A stretch of DNA of 64,000 nt from Sphingomicrobium sediminis (GCF_023805295.1 NZ_JAMSHT010000001.1:1240001-1304000); one strand, 5' to 3'; shown: positions 1-9,319, counted from the stretch's first letter. The notes: generated by a model not told the origin, from the letters alone. Program-made: numbers and translations.

Positions 1-463
1 CGGCCATCTGGAGCGCCAATTCGGGGCCCGCAACACGAGGGCCGCGCTGCGTGCCGCCAGCACCCGGCAGCAGGCCGAGATTGACTTCGGGGAAGCCCAG
101 CTTGGCCGAGCCCAGCGCCACACGATAATGACAGCCGAGAGCAATCTCGCAGCCGCCGCCCAGCGCCGTGCCGTGGATCGCGGCGACGACCGGCTTGGTA
201 CAGGCCTCGATGCGGTCGACCACGTCGGGCAGCCAAGGCATGACCGGCGGTTTGCCGAATTCCGAAATGTCCGCGCCCGCAAAGAAGGTGCGGCCCTTGC
301 AGGCGATAACCACCGCATTGACGCCGTCATCGGCCTCGGCGGCCTCGATCTCGCGGACCAGCCCCTGCCGGACTGCCGCGCCCAGCGCGTTCACCGGCGG
401 ATTGTCGCTCCAGATGATCCGGACATCGCCGTGATTCTCGCTGCTGATGGGATCGTCGCTCAT
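1..463 (-). CDS. Crotonase (enoyl-CoA hydratase) domain protein, N-terminal part, cut by window edge
   Basis: The first 154 codons are visible, starting at an ATG (461-463 read in reverse); the rest lies outside the window. The fold is crotonase: an AGADISEF stretch near residues 62-69 forms the oxyanion-hole region, [10 protein letters not shown] near 101-110 carries the first catalytic Glu, and [16 protein letters not shown] near 125-140 carries the second. Having both glutamates and this exact [10 protein letters not shown] motif is typical of hydratase domains in FadB/FadJ-type multifunctional beta-oxidation proteins, so a C-terminal 3-hydroxyacyl-CoA dehydrogenase part may follow outside the window (inference). 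It lies 15 bp downstream of an SDR gene in a run of minus-strand acyl-CoA genes. Confidence 0.85.
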   Translation of the reverse strand, partial: MSDDPISSENHGDVRIIWSDNPPVNALGAAVRQGLVREIEAAEADDGVNAVVIACKGRTFFAGADISEFGKPPVMPWLPDVVDRIEACTKPVVAAIHGTALGGGCEIALGCHYRVALGSAKLGFPEVNLGLLPGAGGTQRGPRVAGPELALQMA

Positions 464-478
464 TGATAGTCTCTCCGT

Positions 479-1231
479 TTAACTTGCAGTGCGGCCGTAG
501 ACCTGCCGCGTATAGGGATGGGAACTGGAAAGCCCGCCGTCGACGACCAACGCATGGCCGTTGACGTAGGATGCCTCGTCGGAGGCGAGAAATAGGGCGG
601 CGGCGGCAATTTCTTCGGGCTCGCCGCCACGGCGGAGCGGATTGAGTTTGCCGATCTCGCCTTCATTGCCCTTGGCGCGGGCATGGTCGTAGATGAATTG
701 CGTCATCCCGGTCTCGATGAGGCCAGGGCAGATGGCGTTGACGCGCACATTGGCGCCGGACATTTGCTGCGCCGCAATCTTCACGAGATTGATCACGCCC
801 GCCTTGGACGCCGTATAGGCCGGCCCGCCCGCGCCCGAGCGCAAGCCCGCTACGCTCGCCGTGGCGATGATCGAGCCGCCGCCCGATTTCTTCATCGCCG
901 GCGCGGCATGCTTGATCGCCATGGCCGGGCCGATCAGGTTGACGCGCAGGATTTCGGCCCAGGTGTTTTCATCCTGGTCGAAGATACCGTCGAAACCGCC
1001 GGACACGCCGGCATTGGCGAACATGACGTCGAGGCGGCCATGCTGCTCGACCACCTCGTCGATCAGCGCCTTGACCGCTTCCTCGCTGCCCGCATCGCAT
1101 TCGACGTCGGCCCCCTTGAGGTCGGCACCAACCACTGTCGCGCCATGCCCTCGAAACAAGTCCACGGTTGCGCGCCCGATGCCCGAGCCCGCGCCCGTGA
1201 CGATGGCGATTTTACCGTCGAGACGACTCAC
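479..1231 (-). CDS. SDR family oxidoreductase
   Basis: A 250-residue classical short-chain dehydrogenase/reductase. It has the NAD(P)-binding TGAGSGIG motif at residues 12-19, NAG at 73-75, and the catalytic Ser126, Tyr139 and Lys143 (YTASK). Asp at the end of the second strand (VVGAD) suggests NAD rather than NADP preference (inference). It starts at GTG, whose bases overlap the TGA of the upstream SDR gene (GTGA), so the two are translationally coupled. Two SDRs, a crotonase and acyl-CoA dehydrogenases in one run point to a beta-oxidation-like pathway, with this enzyme probably oxidising a hydroxyacyl-CoA or alcohol intermediate. The substrate cannot be read from sequence. Confidence 0.9.
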   Translation of the reverse strand: MSRLDGKIAIVTGAGSGIGRATVDLFRGHGATVVGADLKGADVECDAGSEEAVKALIDEVVEQHGRLDVMFANAGVSGGFDGIFDQDENTWAEILRVNLIGPAMAIKHAAPAMKKSGGGSIIATASVAGLRSGAGGPAYTASKAGVINLVKIAAQQMSGANVRVNAICPGLIETGMTQFIYDHARAKGNEGEIGKLNPLRRGGEPEEIAAAALFLASDEASYVNGHALVVDGGLSSSHPYTRQVYGRTAS

Positions 1232-2004
1232 AACCCCGCGCCCACGGTCGCACCGCCATCGACGACGATCGACTGGCCGGTCATGTAGCTGGAGGCGGGC
1301 GAGGCGAGGAATACCGCTGCCCCCGCAATTTCGTCAGGCTCGCCGATGCGCTTCAATGGCATGGGCGCGACGATCTTCTTCAACAGGTCGGGATTTTCCC
1401 ACAGCGCCTTGGCGAAATCGGTCTTGATCAGACCCGGCGCGATGCAATTGACGCGCACCTTCTTGGGCCCGAATTCGGCCGCGAGGTTGCGCGCCAGCTG
1501 GAAGTCTGCCGCCTTCGACACATTGTAGGCACCGATGGTCGTCGACGCGGTCATGCCGCCGATCGAGCTCACGATGATGATCGAGCCATCCTCGCGCTCG
1601 AGCATGCCGGGGGCGCACATCTGGATGAGCCAGTGGTTGGAAATAACATTGTTCCGCAGGATCTTTTCGAACTGCTCGTCGGTAATCCCGCCCATCGGCC
1701 CGAAATAGGGGTTGGAGGCGGCATTGCAGACGAGGATGTCGACCTTGCCGAACGCTTCCTTGGCCTTGTCGACCATCGCCTGCAGCCCGGCCTTGTCCGA
1801 GATGTTCGCCGCCACGGCGATGGCATTGCCGCCGCCACGCGCATTGATCGCCTCGGCCACCTCGTCGCACTTTTCCTGCGTCCGGCTCGAAATGACGACG
1901 TTGCAGCCGCGCTGCGCCAGTTGCTCCGCAATGGCCTGCCCGATGCCGCGCGAGGAGCCGGTGATGATGGCGCTCTTGCCGGCAAGGTCGAAGGGATCGG
2001 TCAT
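1228..2004 (-). CDS. SDR family oxidoreductase
   Basis: A 258-residue classical SDR with TGSSRGIG at residues 15-22, a CNAAS cofactor motif near 93-97, and a catalytic Ser near 147, Tyr160 and Lys164 (YNVSK). Arg41 after the second strand (ISSRT) suggests NADPH binding (inference). It is close in kind to the next gene but not a recent duplicate, differing through the middle of the protein. The stop codon overlaps the next gene's GTG, and the start is 4 bp after the acyl-CoA dehydrogenase stop, so all three are one transcription unit. Confidence 0.9.
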   Translation of the reverse strand: MTDPFDLAGKSAIITGSSRGIGQAIAEQLAQRGCNVVISSRTQEKCDEVAEAINARGGGNAIAVAANISDKAGLQAMVDKAKEAFGKVDILVCNAASNPYFGPMGGITDEQFEKILRNNVISNHWLIQMCAPGMLEREDGSIIIVSSIGGMTASTTIGAYNVSKAADFQLARNLAAEFGPKKVRVNCIAPGLIKTDFAKALWENPDLLKKIVAPMPLKRIGEPDEIAGAAVFLASPASSYMTGQSIVVDGGATVGAGL

Positions 2005-2007
2005 CGC

Positions 2008-3249
2008 TTAAATCTCCGCATGTTTGGCATATTCGAGGCGCGCGATTGAACGCGCATGCACCTCGTCGGGCCCGTCGGCCAGCCGCAGCGTGCGAATGCC
2101 CGCCCAGCTATGCGCGAGCGGCGCATCCTGGCTGACACCCGCGCCGCCAAATGCCTGGATCGCATCGTCGATCACCTGCAGCGCCATCTTGGGCGCCTTC
2201 ACCTTGATCATCGCGATTTCGGCCTTGGCTTCCTTGTTGCCGACCTTGTCCATCATGTCGGCGGCCTTGAGGCAGAGGAGGCGCGTCGCATCGATCTCGA
2301 TCCGCGCATCGGCGACGCGCTGCTCCCAGATCGAATGTTCGGCGATCGTCTTGCCGAAGGCGACGCGGCTGTTGAGCCGTTTGACCATCAGCATCAGCGC
2401 TTCTTCGGCGGCACCGATGGTGCGCATGCAGTGATGTATGCGGCCCGGGCCGAGGCGACCCTGAGCAATTTCGAACCCGCGCCCCTCGCCCAGCAATATG
2501 TTGCTGGCCGGCACGCGGACATTGTCGAGCTTGATCTCCATATGGCCGTGCGGCGCATCGTCATAACCATAGACATGGAGCGCCCGCTCGATCGTCACGC
2601 CCTCGGCATCCAAGGGCATCAGCACCATCGATTGCTGGCGGTACTTATGCTCTTCCGGGTCGGTCTTGCCCATCAGGATGGCGATCTTGGCGCGCGGATC
2701 GCCCGCCCCGCTAGACCACCATTTCTTGCCGTTGATGACATAATCATCGCCGTCGCGTGCAATCGAACATTCGATATTGGTCGCGTCGGACGATGCCACT
2801 CCCGGTTCCGTCATCAGGAAGGCCGAGCGGATCTCGCCATTCATAAGGGGTGCGAGCCACTGATCCTTCTGCTCGCGCGTGCCGTAGCGATGCAGCACTT
2901 CCATATTGCCCGTATCGGGCGCCGAGCAGTTGAAAACTTCGCTCGACCACAGGATGCGACCCATTTCCTCGGCGCACAGCGCATATTCGAGGTTGGTGAG
3001 TTGCTCGCCAACGAATTCGAAGCTCTCGTCGACATGGCTGAGCGCGCCGCCGGGCGGCATGAAGAGGTTCCACAGACCCGCCTCGCGCGCCTTGGGTTTC
3101 AGCTTCTCGATCACCGGCAAAGGCTGCCAGCGATCACCGTCGGCAATCTGTCGATGATAGTCCGCGACTCGCGGTCGTACGTGCTCGTCGATGAAGGATT
3201 TCACCCGATCACGGAAAAAGGCCTGCCTTTCCGTAAGGTCAAAGTCCAT
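2008..3249 (-). CDS. Acyl-CoA dehydrogenase
   Basis: A 413-residue FAD flavoprotein that introduces the alpha-beta double bond in acyl-CoA. It shows [13 protein letters not shown] in the middle domain (FAD and substrate contacts), [11 protein letters not shown] in the C-terminal helical domain, and QAFGGAGVS near the end where the adenine of FAD is held. Length is normal for the larger ACAD11/FadE-like subgroup. The ATG is preceded by GGAGAG. It heads the minus-strand operon running through both SDRs, and is divergent from the next acyl-CoA dehydrogenase across about 80 bp that must hold both promoters. Substrate chain length is not readable. Confidence 0.92.
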   Translation of the reverse strand: MDFDLTERQAFFRDRVKSFIDEHVRPRVADYHRQIADGDRWQPLPVIEKLKPKAREAGLWNLFMPPGGALSHVDESFEFVGEQLTNLEYALCAEEMGRILWSSEVFNCSAPDTGNMEVLHRYGTREQKDQWLAPLMNGEIRSAFLMTEPGVASSDATNIECSIARDGDDYVINGKKWWSSGAGDPRAKIAILMGKTDPEEHKYRQQSMVLMPLDAEGVTIERALHVYGYDDAPHGHMEIKLDNVRVPASNILLGEGRGFEIAQGRLGPGRIHHCMRTIGAAEEALMLMVKRLNSRVAFGKTIAEHSIWEQRVADARIEIDATRLLCLKAADMMDKVGNKEAKAEIAMIKVKAPKMALQVIDDAIQAFGGAGVSQDAPLAHSWAGIRTLRLADGPDEVHARSIARLEYAKHAEI

Positions 3250-3328
3250 TCACTCTCTCCCCTTCTTGCGCATCCTTAAGTTGCGCTTCAAAACGGGGCT
3301 AATGCACCCCACAGGAGAGGACAAGGGT

Positions 3329-4486
3329 ATGGCCGATCTGGAGAGCTTTGCGCGCGACGTACGACAATGGCTGGAGGACAATGTCCCCGCCTCGATGCGC
3401 GAGCCGATGACCAGCGAGAAGGATGTTTGCTGGGGCGGACGCGACTTCGTGTTCCAGTCGGACGACCAGAAGGCATGGCTGGAAGCAGCCGCCTCGCGCG
3501 GTTGGACCGTGCCCGACTGGCCCAAGGAATATGGCGGCGGTGGCCTGAGCCCTGAGGAGAGTAAGATCCTCAGGGCCGAGATGAAGAAGATGAACGTGCG
3601 CACGCCGCTCACGTCGTTCGGCATCTCGATGCTCGGCCCGGCATTGCTCAAATTCGGCACCGAAGAGCAGAAGAAGCGCTTCCTCCCGGAAATCGCACGC
3701 GGAGAGATCCGTTGGTGCCAAGGCTATTCCGAGCCGGGCGCCGGCAGCGACCTTGCCGGTCTCCAGACGAAAGCGGAGGACAAGGGCGACCATTATCTCG
3801 TCAACGGACAGAAGGTATGGACCAGCTATGCCGACGAGGCCGACTGGATCTTCTGCCTTGTGCGCACCTCGAAAGAATCGAAGCATGGCGGCATCAGCTT
3901 CCTGCTGTTCGATATGGCCAGCGAAGGCGTCACGACCAAGCCGATCAAGCTGATCAGCGGCTATTCGCCCTTCTGCGAAACCTTCTTCGACGATGTGAAA
4001 GTCCCCAAGGACCAGCTCGTCCATAATGAGAATGAAGGCTGGACCGTTGCGAAGTACCTGCTCGGCCATGAGCGCGAGATGATTTCGGGCATGGGCCTTG
4101 GCGGCGAGGCCGGGTCGAGCCTGATGAGCGAAGCGATTGCGGATGCCGATGCCATCCTCGCCGCCGACCTTGCCCGCTTCGATGTCGACGCCCTCGCCTT
4201 CCAGGCGATGAGCGAGCATTTCATCGACAAATTGAAGGCCGGCGAAGCGCATCCCGCCGAGCCGAGCCTCATGAAATATGCCGGCACCGAATTGAACAAG
4301 CGTCGCCACGAGCTGGTGATGATGGGTGGCGGCTCGAACGCGCTCGAATGGGAAAGCGAGCGGTCGAATAACGGGCAGACCCCGCGCGACTGGCTGCGCA
4401 CCAAGGCCAACTCGATCGAGGGCGGCACATCCGAAATCCAGCTCGGCATCGTCGCCAAGCATATCCTCCAGCTTCCGGGAGCCTGA
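3329..4486 (+). CDS. Acyl-CoA dehydrogenase
   Basis: 385 residues. I chose the ATG at 3329 because AGGAGAGG sits 8 bases before it; an upstream in-frame start at 3191 would overlap the divergent gene and has no conserved sequence. Motifs are GYSEPGAGSDLAGL in the middle domain and the C-terminal SIEGGTSEIQLGIVAKHIL typical of the family. The following acyl-CoA dehydrogenase starts 3 bp after this stop, suggesting that the two are expressed together and may form a heteromeric enzyme, as paired ACADs in actinobacterial and sphingomonad sterol or aromatic degradation do (inference). Confidence 0.92.
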   Translation: MADLESFARDVRQWLEDNVPASMREPMTSEKDVCWGGRDFVFQSDDQKAWLEAAASRGWTVPDWPKEYGGGGLSPEESKILRAEMKKMNVRTPLTSFGISMLGPALLKFGTEEQKKRFLPEIARGEIRWCQGYSEPGAGSDLAGLQTKAEDKGDHYLVNGQKVWTSYADEADWIFCLVRTSKESKHGGISFLLFDMASEGVTTKPIKLISGYSPFCETFFDDVKVPKDQLVHNENEGWTVAKYLLGHEREMISGMGLGGEAGSSLMSEAIADADAILAADLARFDVDALAFQAMSEHFIDKLKAGEAHPAEPSLMKYAGTELNKRRHELVMMGGGSNALEWESERSNNGQTPRDWLRTKANSIEGGTSEIQLGIVAKHILQLPGA

Positions 4487-4489
4487 TCC

Positions 4490-5611
4490 GTGCTTAAACT
4501 CAACGAAGACCAGGTCATGCTGCAGGACAGCGTCCGCCCGTTCATGGCGGACGAGGGCAAGATCGAAACACAGCTCCGCCACTGGCGCGACATTGGTTGC
4601 AAGGATGGGTTCGGCCATGACCTGTGGAAGCAGTTCGCCGAACTCGGCCTGACCGGCATCCTCATTCCCGAGGAGCAGGGCGGATCGGGGCTCGGCCAGA
4701 TCGAAGCCAATGTCGTGCTCGAGGAAATCGGGCGCAACCTCACCCCCTCGCCCTTCCTGACAACTGCCGTTGCCGCTGTCCGCGCGATGGAAGGCACTGC
4801 GCACGCCGACAAGTGGTTCCCGGGCATCGTTGCAGGCGAGACCGTCGCCGCGCTCGCCATCGACGAGGGCAAGCATCATGATCCGGCCGCCGTCGCGCTC
4901 GAGGCCAAGCGTTCGGGCAACGGATTTTCGCTATCGGGCAAGAAGCAGTTCGTCGTCCACGCCGCCAGCGCCGACGTCATCCTTGTCGCAGCGCGCACCG
5001 GCGGGTCGAAGGGCGAGACGGAAGGCCTGACTCTCTTCGCGATTTCCAAGGGCGCCAAGGGTCTCGAGATCGACAATCTTGCCATGGCGGATTCATCGAA
5101 GGCCGCGCGCCTCCAGTTCGACAATGTCGAGGTCGACGCCGATGCGGTTGTCGGCGAAGTCGATGGCGGCTGGGATGTCCTCAAGCGCACGCTTGCGGCC
5201 GGCAGCTCCGGCGCAGCGTCCGAACTAACCGGCGTCGCTGCCGGCGCGTTCGGGATGACCAACGATTATCTCAAGGAGCGCAAGCAATTCGGCACCGAAA
5301 TCGGTCGCTTCCAGGCGCTGCAGCATCGCGCTGCGCACCTTTATGGCGAGATCGAGATTGCCCGTGCCGCCACCCTCAAGGCCGCACAGCTCCTCGACGA
5401 AGGCAGCCCCCAGGCCGACCTGTTCGTCTCGGTCGCCAAGGCCAAATCGGGCGCGGTCAGCCGCCTCGCGGTCCAGGAAGCGATCCAGATGCATGGCGGC
5501 ATCGGCATGACAGACGAGCATGACATCGGCTTCTACATGAAGCGTCAGGCAGTCGTGGACGAACTGTTCGGCTCGCCCAACTATCATGCGTTGAAGGTGG
5601 CCGGCCGCTAG
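4490..5611 (+). CDS. Acyl-CoA dehydrogenase
   Basis: 373 residues starting at GTG, with GGGAG 8 bases upstream inside the end of the preceding gene. Family marks are EEQGGSGLGQIEANVVLEEIG in the N-terminal helical domain, FGTEIGRFQALQHRAAHLYG in the C-terminal domain and MHGGIGMTDEHDIGFYMKR near the end. It is more divergent than its upstream partner, consistent with being the second subunit of a paired dehydrogenase (inference). The last 4 bases overlap the stop of the convergent thioesterase gene. Confidence 0.9.
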   Translation: MLKLNEDQVMLQDSVRPFMADEGKIETQLRHWRDIGCKDGFGHDLWKQFAELGLTGILIPEEQGGSGLGQIEANVVLEEIGRNLTPSPFLTTAVAAVRAMEGTAHADKWFPGIVAGETVAALAIDEGKHHDPAAVALEAKRSGNGFSLSGKKQFVVHAASADVILVAARTGGSKGETEGLTLFAISKGAKGLEIDNLAMADSSKAARLQFDNVEVDADAVVGEVDGGWDVLKRTLAAGSSGAASELTGVAAGAFGMTNDYLKERKQFGTEIGRFQALQHRAAHLYGEIEIARAATLKAAQLLDEGSPQADLFVSVAKAKSGAVSRLAVQEAIQMHGGIGMTDEHDIGFYMKRQAVVDELFGSPNYHALKVAGR

Positions 5612-6000
5612 TCGGACTGGCGATCGAGCAGGAAGTTCATCCGCGCGCTGGCGATCGGCGTGTCGCGGCTGTCCTGCCATGCGAAGGCATCGACATTGGC
5701 CATGCGCCTTCCCAGCCGCTCGATGACGGCATCGGCGTAGGTGGGCTTGGGCCGTCCCCCACGCATGAAATCGACCGTCACGGTGATCGGTTTCATCTCG
5801 ATTTGCTCGTCGGCCAATGCGAGGCGTAGCGTTCCGAAAGCCGCGCTTTCCAAAAGGCCGGTAATCGCACCGCCATGCAGGAAACCGGGGCGTCCCACGA
5901 CATCATCCGTGAAGGGCATTACGAGCTGCAAGCGGTCGTCGACCAGCTTGGGCTCGATCCGGAGCAATCGGGCGTAAGGCGGTAGGTTTGCGGCGTCCAT
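5608..6000 (-). CDS. PaaI/YbgC-like hotdog thioesterase
   Basis: 130 residues from the ATG at 6000. The hotdog signature is GRPGFLHGGAITGLLE near residues 36-51, matching the HGG turn and the following acidic residue of PaaI-type acyl-CoA thioesterases. The later TVDFMRGGRP strand is also typical. It probably hydrolyses short or medium acyl-CoA formed by the neighbouring beta-oxidation enzymes (inference). It ends tail to tail with the plus-strand acyl-CoA dehydrogenase, overlapping by 4 bp, so it is a separate transcript, perhaps shared with the small membrane-protein gene 19 bp upstream. Confidence 0.85.
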   Translation of the reverse strand: MDAANLPPYARLLRIEPKLVDDRLQLVMPFTDDVVGRPGFLHGGAITGLLESAAFGTLRLALADEQIEMKPITVTVDFMRGGRPKPTYADAVIERLGRRMANVDAFAWQDSRDTPIASARMNFLLDRQSD

Positions 6001-6019
6001 CGCCGCTCGCGCTAGCAGA

Positions 6020-6172
6020 TCAGCCGCGCGTCTTGTAGCCGGCAAGAATGCCGAGCGCGAAGGCTGCGAACAGTGCCGCCTGGACCTTCCCGTCCGGATC
6101 GGACCAGCCGAAATAGATATTTCCCCACCCGAACAGGGCGATGAACAATACGGATGCAAGACCGACGATCAT
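6020..6172 (-). CDS. Small membrane protein, 50 residues
   Basis: A 50-codon frame starting at ATG with AGGGAG 6 bases upstream. The protein begins MIVGLASVLFIALFGW and continues with a short polar turn containing SDPDGK, then a second hydrophobic stretch (AALFAAFALGILAGY) ending in KTRG. This predicts two membrane helices with a short loop between them. I do not recognise the family. The good ribosome-binding site, hydrophobic pattern and position directly upstream of the thioesterase gene support it as a real gene. Confidence 0.6.
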   Translation of the reverse strand: MIVGLASVLFIALFGWGNIYFGWSDPDGKVQAALFAAFALGILAGYKTRG

Positions 6173-6217
6173 GCGATTCTCCCTCGTGGCGGAGCCTAGA
6201 AATCCGCCAAATACACA

Positions 6218-6266
6218 ACTTTTCCAAAAGGCGCCCCTTCCCTGCCGGGCTCGCCTTGGGAAAAGT
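6218..6266. promoter_or_regulatory. Inverted repeat upstream of purS
   Basis: ACTTTTCC (6218-6225) pairs with GGAAAAGT (6259-6266), and inside it AAGGCG (6228-6233) pairs with CGCCTT (6252-6257), leaving an 18-base loop and a small bulge. No T-run follows on either strand, so it does not look like a simple terminator. It lies between the divergent small membrane-protein gene and purS and could act as an RNA structure or a protein-binding site. Function unknown. Confidence 0.45.
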
Positions 6267-6369
6267 GTCGGAGAATAAGGTTAGCAAATGGTAAAGCTTG
6301 TCCTTCGCGCGGGCATGCGATAGCCGCTGGCCTGACCATCCTTTCCAGCCACAAAGAGGCCCCGAACCC

Positions 6370-6600
6370 ATGAAAGCGCGCATCTTCATCACGTTGAAAC
6401 CGGGCGTCCTCGACCCCCAGGGCAAGGCGATCCACCACGCGCTCAACGGATTGGGCTTCGATGGCGTGTCCGACGTGCGCGCCGGCAAGGTGATCGAAAT
6501 GGATGTCGCCGACGGCACCGATGACGAGACGCTGAAGGCGATGTGCGAAAAGCTGCTCGCCAACACGGTGATCGAAAATTACCGGATCGAGACCGAATGA
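6370..6600 (+). CDS. purS: Phosphoribosylformylglycinamidine synthase subunit PurS
   Basis: 76 residues, beginning [20 protein letters not shown], with the conserved DPQG and the GF-x-V-DVR-x-GK core of PurS. PurS is the small dimeric subunit that joins PurQ (glutaminase) and PurL in the FGAM synthase complex, the fourth step of purine synthesis; organisms with PurS have a short PurL. I chose the ATG at 6370; the longer upstream frame is not conserved. The stop overlaps the purQ start (ATGA). purL is not in the window on the downstream side. Confidence 0.95.
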   Translation: MKARIFITLKPGVLDPQGKAIHHALNGLGFDGVSDVRAGKVIEMDVADGTDDETLKAMCEKLLANTVIENYRIETE

Positions 6601-7262
6601 CCGCCGCCGTCATCATCTTCCCCGGCTCCAACTGCGACCGCGACCTTGCGGTTGCGTTCGAGGCAGTGACCGGAAAGGCGCCGCACCTCGTCTGGCATGG
6701 CGAGACCGACCTGCCCGCCGACACCGACCTGATCGGCCTGCCGGGCGGCTTTTCCTACGGCGACTATTTGCGCTCGGGCGCGATCGCTGCGCGTTCGCCG
6801 ATCATGCGCGCCGTCGCTGCCGCAGCCGAGAAGGGCGTTCCCACCATCGGCATCTGCAACGGCTTCCAGCTGCTCACCGAAGCCGGGATGCTGCCGGGCG
6901 CGCTGATGCGCAACGCCTCGCTCCACTATATCTGCCGCACCGTTCGCCTGAGCGTCGAGAATGACAGCAGCGTTTTCACGCGCGACTATCGCAAGGGCGA
7001 GGAAATCGGCATCCCGATCGCCCATCATGACGGCAATTACCAGGCCGACGAGGATGTGCTCGACCGGCTCGAGGGCGATGGGCGCGTCGCGTTCAAATAT
7101 CTGGACAAGGTCAATGGATCGGCCCGGAACATTGCCGGCATCCTCAATGCCAAGGGCAATGTCCTCGGCATGATGCCCCACCCCGAACGCGCCTTCGAAA
7201 CCGCACATGGCAATAGCGACGGTCGCCGGCTGTTCGAGGGCCTCGTCGAGACGGTCGCTTGA
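6597..7262 (+). CDS. purQ: Phosphoribosylformylglycinamidine synthase subunit PurQ (glutaminase)
   Basis: 221 residues, a class I glutamine amidotransferase. The nucleophile Cys is in [13 protein letters not shown], and the His/Glu of the triad are in MMPHPERAF near the C-terminus. It supplies ammonia to PurL within the PurSLQ complex in the cytoplasm. The start ATG overlaps the purS stop by 4 bp, so translation is coupled. The length matches the family. Confidence 0.96.
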   Translation: MTAAVIIFPGSNCDRDLAVAFEAVTGKAPHLVWHGETDLPADTDLIGLPGGFSYGDYLRSGAIAARSPIMRAVAAAAEKGVPTIGICNGFQLLTEAGMLPGALMRNASLHYICRTVRLSVENDSSVFTRDYRKGEEIGIPIAHHDGNYQADEDVLDRLEGDGRVAFKYLDKVNGSARNIAGILNAKGNVLGMMPHPERAFETAHGNSDGRRLFEGLVETVA

Positions 7263-7388
7263 CGGCTCACTAGCTGACAGGACTGCCGGTGCCCTTCGGT
7301 CAGCCGACAGTTTTTCCTGAGCACGCGATGCGAAGCGCACGAAGAATGTTCGCAGAGTCGCGAAAAGCGGTTAGAGAGGCTGGCGGGG

Positions 7389-7465
7389 GCGCCCGTAGCT
7401 CAGTTGGATAGAGCACGAGACTTCTAATCTTGAGGCCGGAGGTTCGAATCCTCCCGGGCGCACCA
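7389..7465 (+). tRNA. tRNA-Arg (anticodon TCT)
   Basis: Full cloverleaf of 77 nt: acceptor GCGCCCG pairs with CGGGCGC, D stem GCTC/GAGC, anticodon stem CGAGA/TCTTG with loop CTTCTAA (anticodon TCT), T stem GGAGG/CCTCC with TTCGAAT loop, discriminator A and an encoded CCA. It reads AGA codons, which are rare in this high-GC genome. A GTG-started gene follows only 20 bp after the CCA end, so the tRNA may be processed from a longer transcript. Confidence 0.97.
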
Positions 7466-7485
7466 CTGTTTTAGGGGGAAGAAAC

Positions 7486-8538
7486 GTGTCGAAGTCCAAG
7501 TCCGCCAAGAACCAGCGCACCGTGCCAATCCAAAAGGCGCTGCAAATGGCGATGAATGCTGAGCGCAACGGCCATCCCGACGCGGCATTGTCGGTCTACC
7601 GCAAGCTGGCAGCCGCGAAGGACATGACGACACCTTTCATGCGCGACGTGACGGCAGGCCTCTATCGCCTCGGCGATGTCGAGGCCGCGCAGAAACTCAA
7701 CGAACGCAGCATTGCCGAACGCGCCGCGCAAATGCCCGACAAGATCGAAACCGCGCTCGAAGGGCTTTGGAATCATGTCGACAAAGTCCGGCTCGATCCC
7801 GACATGCTCGACTGGGCCTGGGAAGCGCGTCCCGACGACCTCGACATGGATCGCGACGAATGGGAGCGTCATGCAAAATGGGGTGCGCTGGCCGACCGGG
7901 TGCTGCGCGACTGGTTCGAGGTGCATCCCGACGGCAAGGGCGCCGAAAACCTGTTTCCCGACCTCAAAGACTCCATCGCGACCTTGGAAGGCGCCAAGAC
8001 CAAGAACGGTCTCTGCGTCGCTGCCGCCCATATCGGACCGATCTTCAGCGGCCCGCTTTTCTGGGCGGTCGCCGACTATGACTGCCGCTATGTCGGGGCC
8101 TTTCCCGCGGTCCCCGGGTCGCCGCTGGCCAAACGCCTGATTTCGACTTCTACCCTCACCCCGGACCAGGTCCGCGACGCCGCGCGCGAAGCGCTCGAAG
8201 CGGGGCTCACGCTCTACAATGCCCCCGATGCCAGCCCGCGTGCCAATGTCGAAAGCGCCGACGGTCACAACCTCCCCATCCGCATCGCGCCTCTGCTGCC
8301 GCGCCTTGCCTTCCAGATGGGCACGCACAGCTACTACACGGCAGCCAAATGGCAGGGTCACCAAATCGTCTATGATCGCGTGCGCCTGCCCGATCCCGAG
8401 GAGGGCGAGAGCGAAGAGCAATTCATCGCCCGTTGGCGCAAGGCCTACTATGCCGAAGCGATGAAACAGGCGCGGACCCGGCCTGAAAATCTGCGCCTCC
8501 ATCGCGGTCTGTGGCGCAGCGCGAAGAAGCCGGTCTAG
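7486..8538 (+). CDS. Uncharacterised protein, TPR-like N-terminus and distant LpxL/HtrB-like C-terminus
   Basis: 350 residues from a GTG preceded by AGGGGGAAG. Residues about 20-75 look like one or two degenerate TPR helices (GHPDAALSVYRKL, LYRLGDVEAAQKL). The rest resembles the lipid A acyltransferase fold in layout: a hydrophobic strand ending in AAAHIGPIFSG where LpxL proteins carry HFGNWE, a later LAFQMGTHSYYTA, and a C-terminal PENLRLHRGLWRS like their terminal PEQYLWLHRR. The acidic residue of the H-x4-D/E motif is missing (Phe instead). I therefore call it only a distant relative; substrate unknown. It lies just upstream of a glycan-synthesis unit on the same strand, but 157 bp separate them. 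Confidence 0.5.
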   Translation: MSKSKSAKNQRTVPIQKALQMAMNAERNGHPDAALSVYRKLAAAKDMTTPFMRDVTAGLYRLGDVEAAQKLNERSIAERAAQMPDKIETALEGLWNHVDKVRLDPDMLDWAWEARPDDLDMDRDEWERHAKWGALADRVLRDWFEVHPDGKGAENLFPDLKDSIATLEGAKTKNGLCVAAAHIGPIFSGPLFWAVADYDCRYVGAFPAVPGSPLAKRLISTSTLTPDQVRDAAREALEAGLTLYNAPDASPRANVESADGHNLPIRIAPLLPRLAFQMGTHSYYTAAKWQGHQIVYDRVRLPDPEEGESEEQFIARWRKAYYAEAMKQARTRPENLRLHRGLWRSAKKPV

Positions 8539-8695
8539 CGCCGACCTTTCCTCCGAAACGGACCCGAGTTCGATTGCGCGAATCGGTTCCGATGTTCTTC
8601 CTTTGTCCCGCTACGGCGACCTGCCGGCAGCCGGACAAGCGGGAAGGACGCATCAATGGCCTGCGGTACGCATCATGCCCTGACGAGGTTTGCCG

Positions 8696-9319
8696 GTGGG
8701 TGAACCGCGGCGAATCCTTGCCGTCGGTGCCCATCCCGACGACCTCGAATTGGGCTGTGGCGGCACCTTGGCGAAGCTTGCTGCGTCCGGTGCACGGATC
8801 CGTGCCATCGTCCTGAGCCGCGGCGAGCGCGGCCTTCCATCCGGCAGCAATCTCGATCGCCTCGACGAGACTTGCCGCGCGCTGGGGCTCTTGGGTGTCC
8901 AGGACGTCGTCACTGCCGACTTTCCAGATACGCGCTTTGCCGAAGCGCTCACCGACATGATCGCCTTCCTCGAAAGCGAAATTCGCAGCTTCGTCCCTGA
9001 ACGCCTCTACACGATGGATGATGGCGACCGGCACCAGGACCATCGCACGGTCCACCGCGCCAGCCTCGTCGCTGCACGCAGCGTGCCGCAGGTCCTCACC
9101 TACGAGACGCCCTCCAGCGGTGCCGATTTCGTGCCCCATTATTTCGAGGAGCTCGGGCGCTGGCTCGATGTGAAGCTCGAGGCCATCGCCGCGCATGAGA
9201 GCCAGCGGCATCGCGAGTACATGCACCCCGACCGCCTTCGCGCCGCTGCTATGTTTCGCGGCCAGCAGGCGGGTACCGGCCCGAGCGAAGGCTATGCTGT
9301 GATGAAGTTGGTCGCATGA
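8696..9319 (+). CDS. PIG-L family deacetylase (YaiS-like)
   Basis: 207 residues. The GTG at 8696 has GAGG 7 bases upstream; a TTG two codons earlier is too close to that site. The zinc-binding AHPDD motif is at residues 12-16 and the HQDHRTVH motif at about 112. PIG-L enzymes remove acetyl groups from GlcNAc-type substrates. The stop overlaps the next gene's ATG by 4 bp, so it is coupled to the GT2 synthase, and a sugar-chain or lipid-linked amino-sugar substrate is likely (inference). First gene of the four-gene yaiS-yaiP-yaiX-yaiO-like unit. Confidence 0.88.
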   Translation: MGEPRRILAVGAHPDDLELGCGGTLAKLAASGARIRAIVLSRGERGLPSGSNLDRLDETCRALGLLGVQDVVTADFPDTRFAEALTDMIAFLESEIRSFVPERLYTMDDGDRHQDHRTVHRASLVAARSVPQVLTYETPSSGADFVPHYFEELGRWLDVKLEAIAAHESQRHREYMHPDRLRAAAMFRGQQAGTGPSEGYAVMKLVA

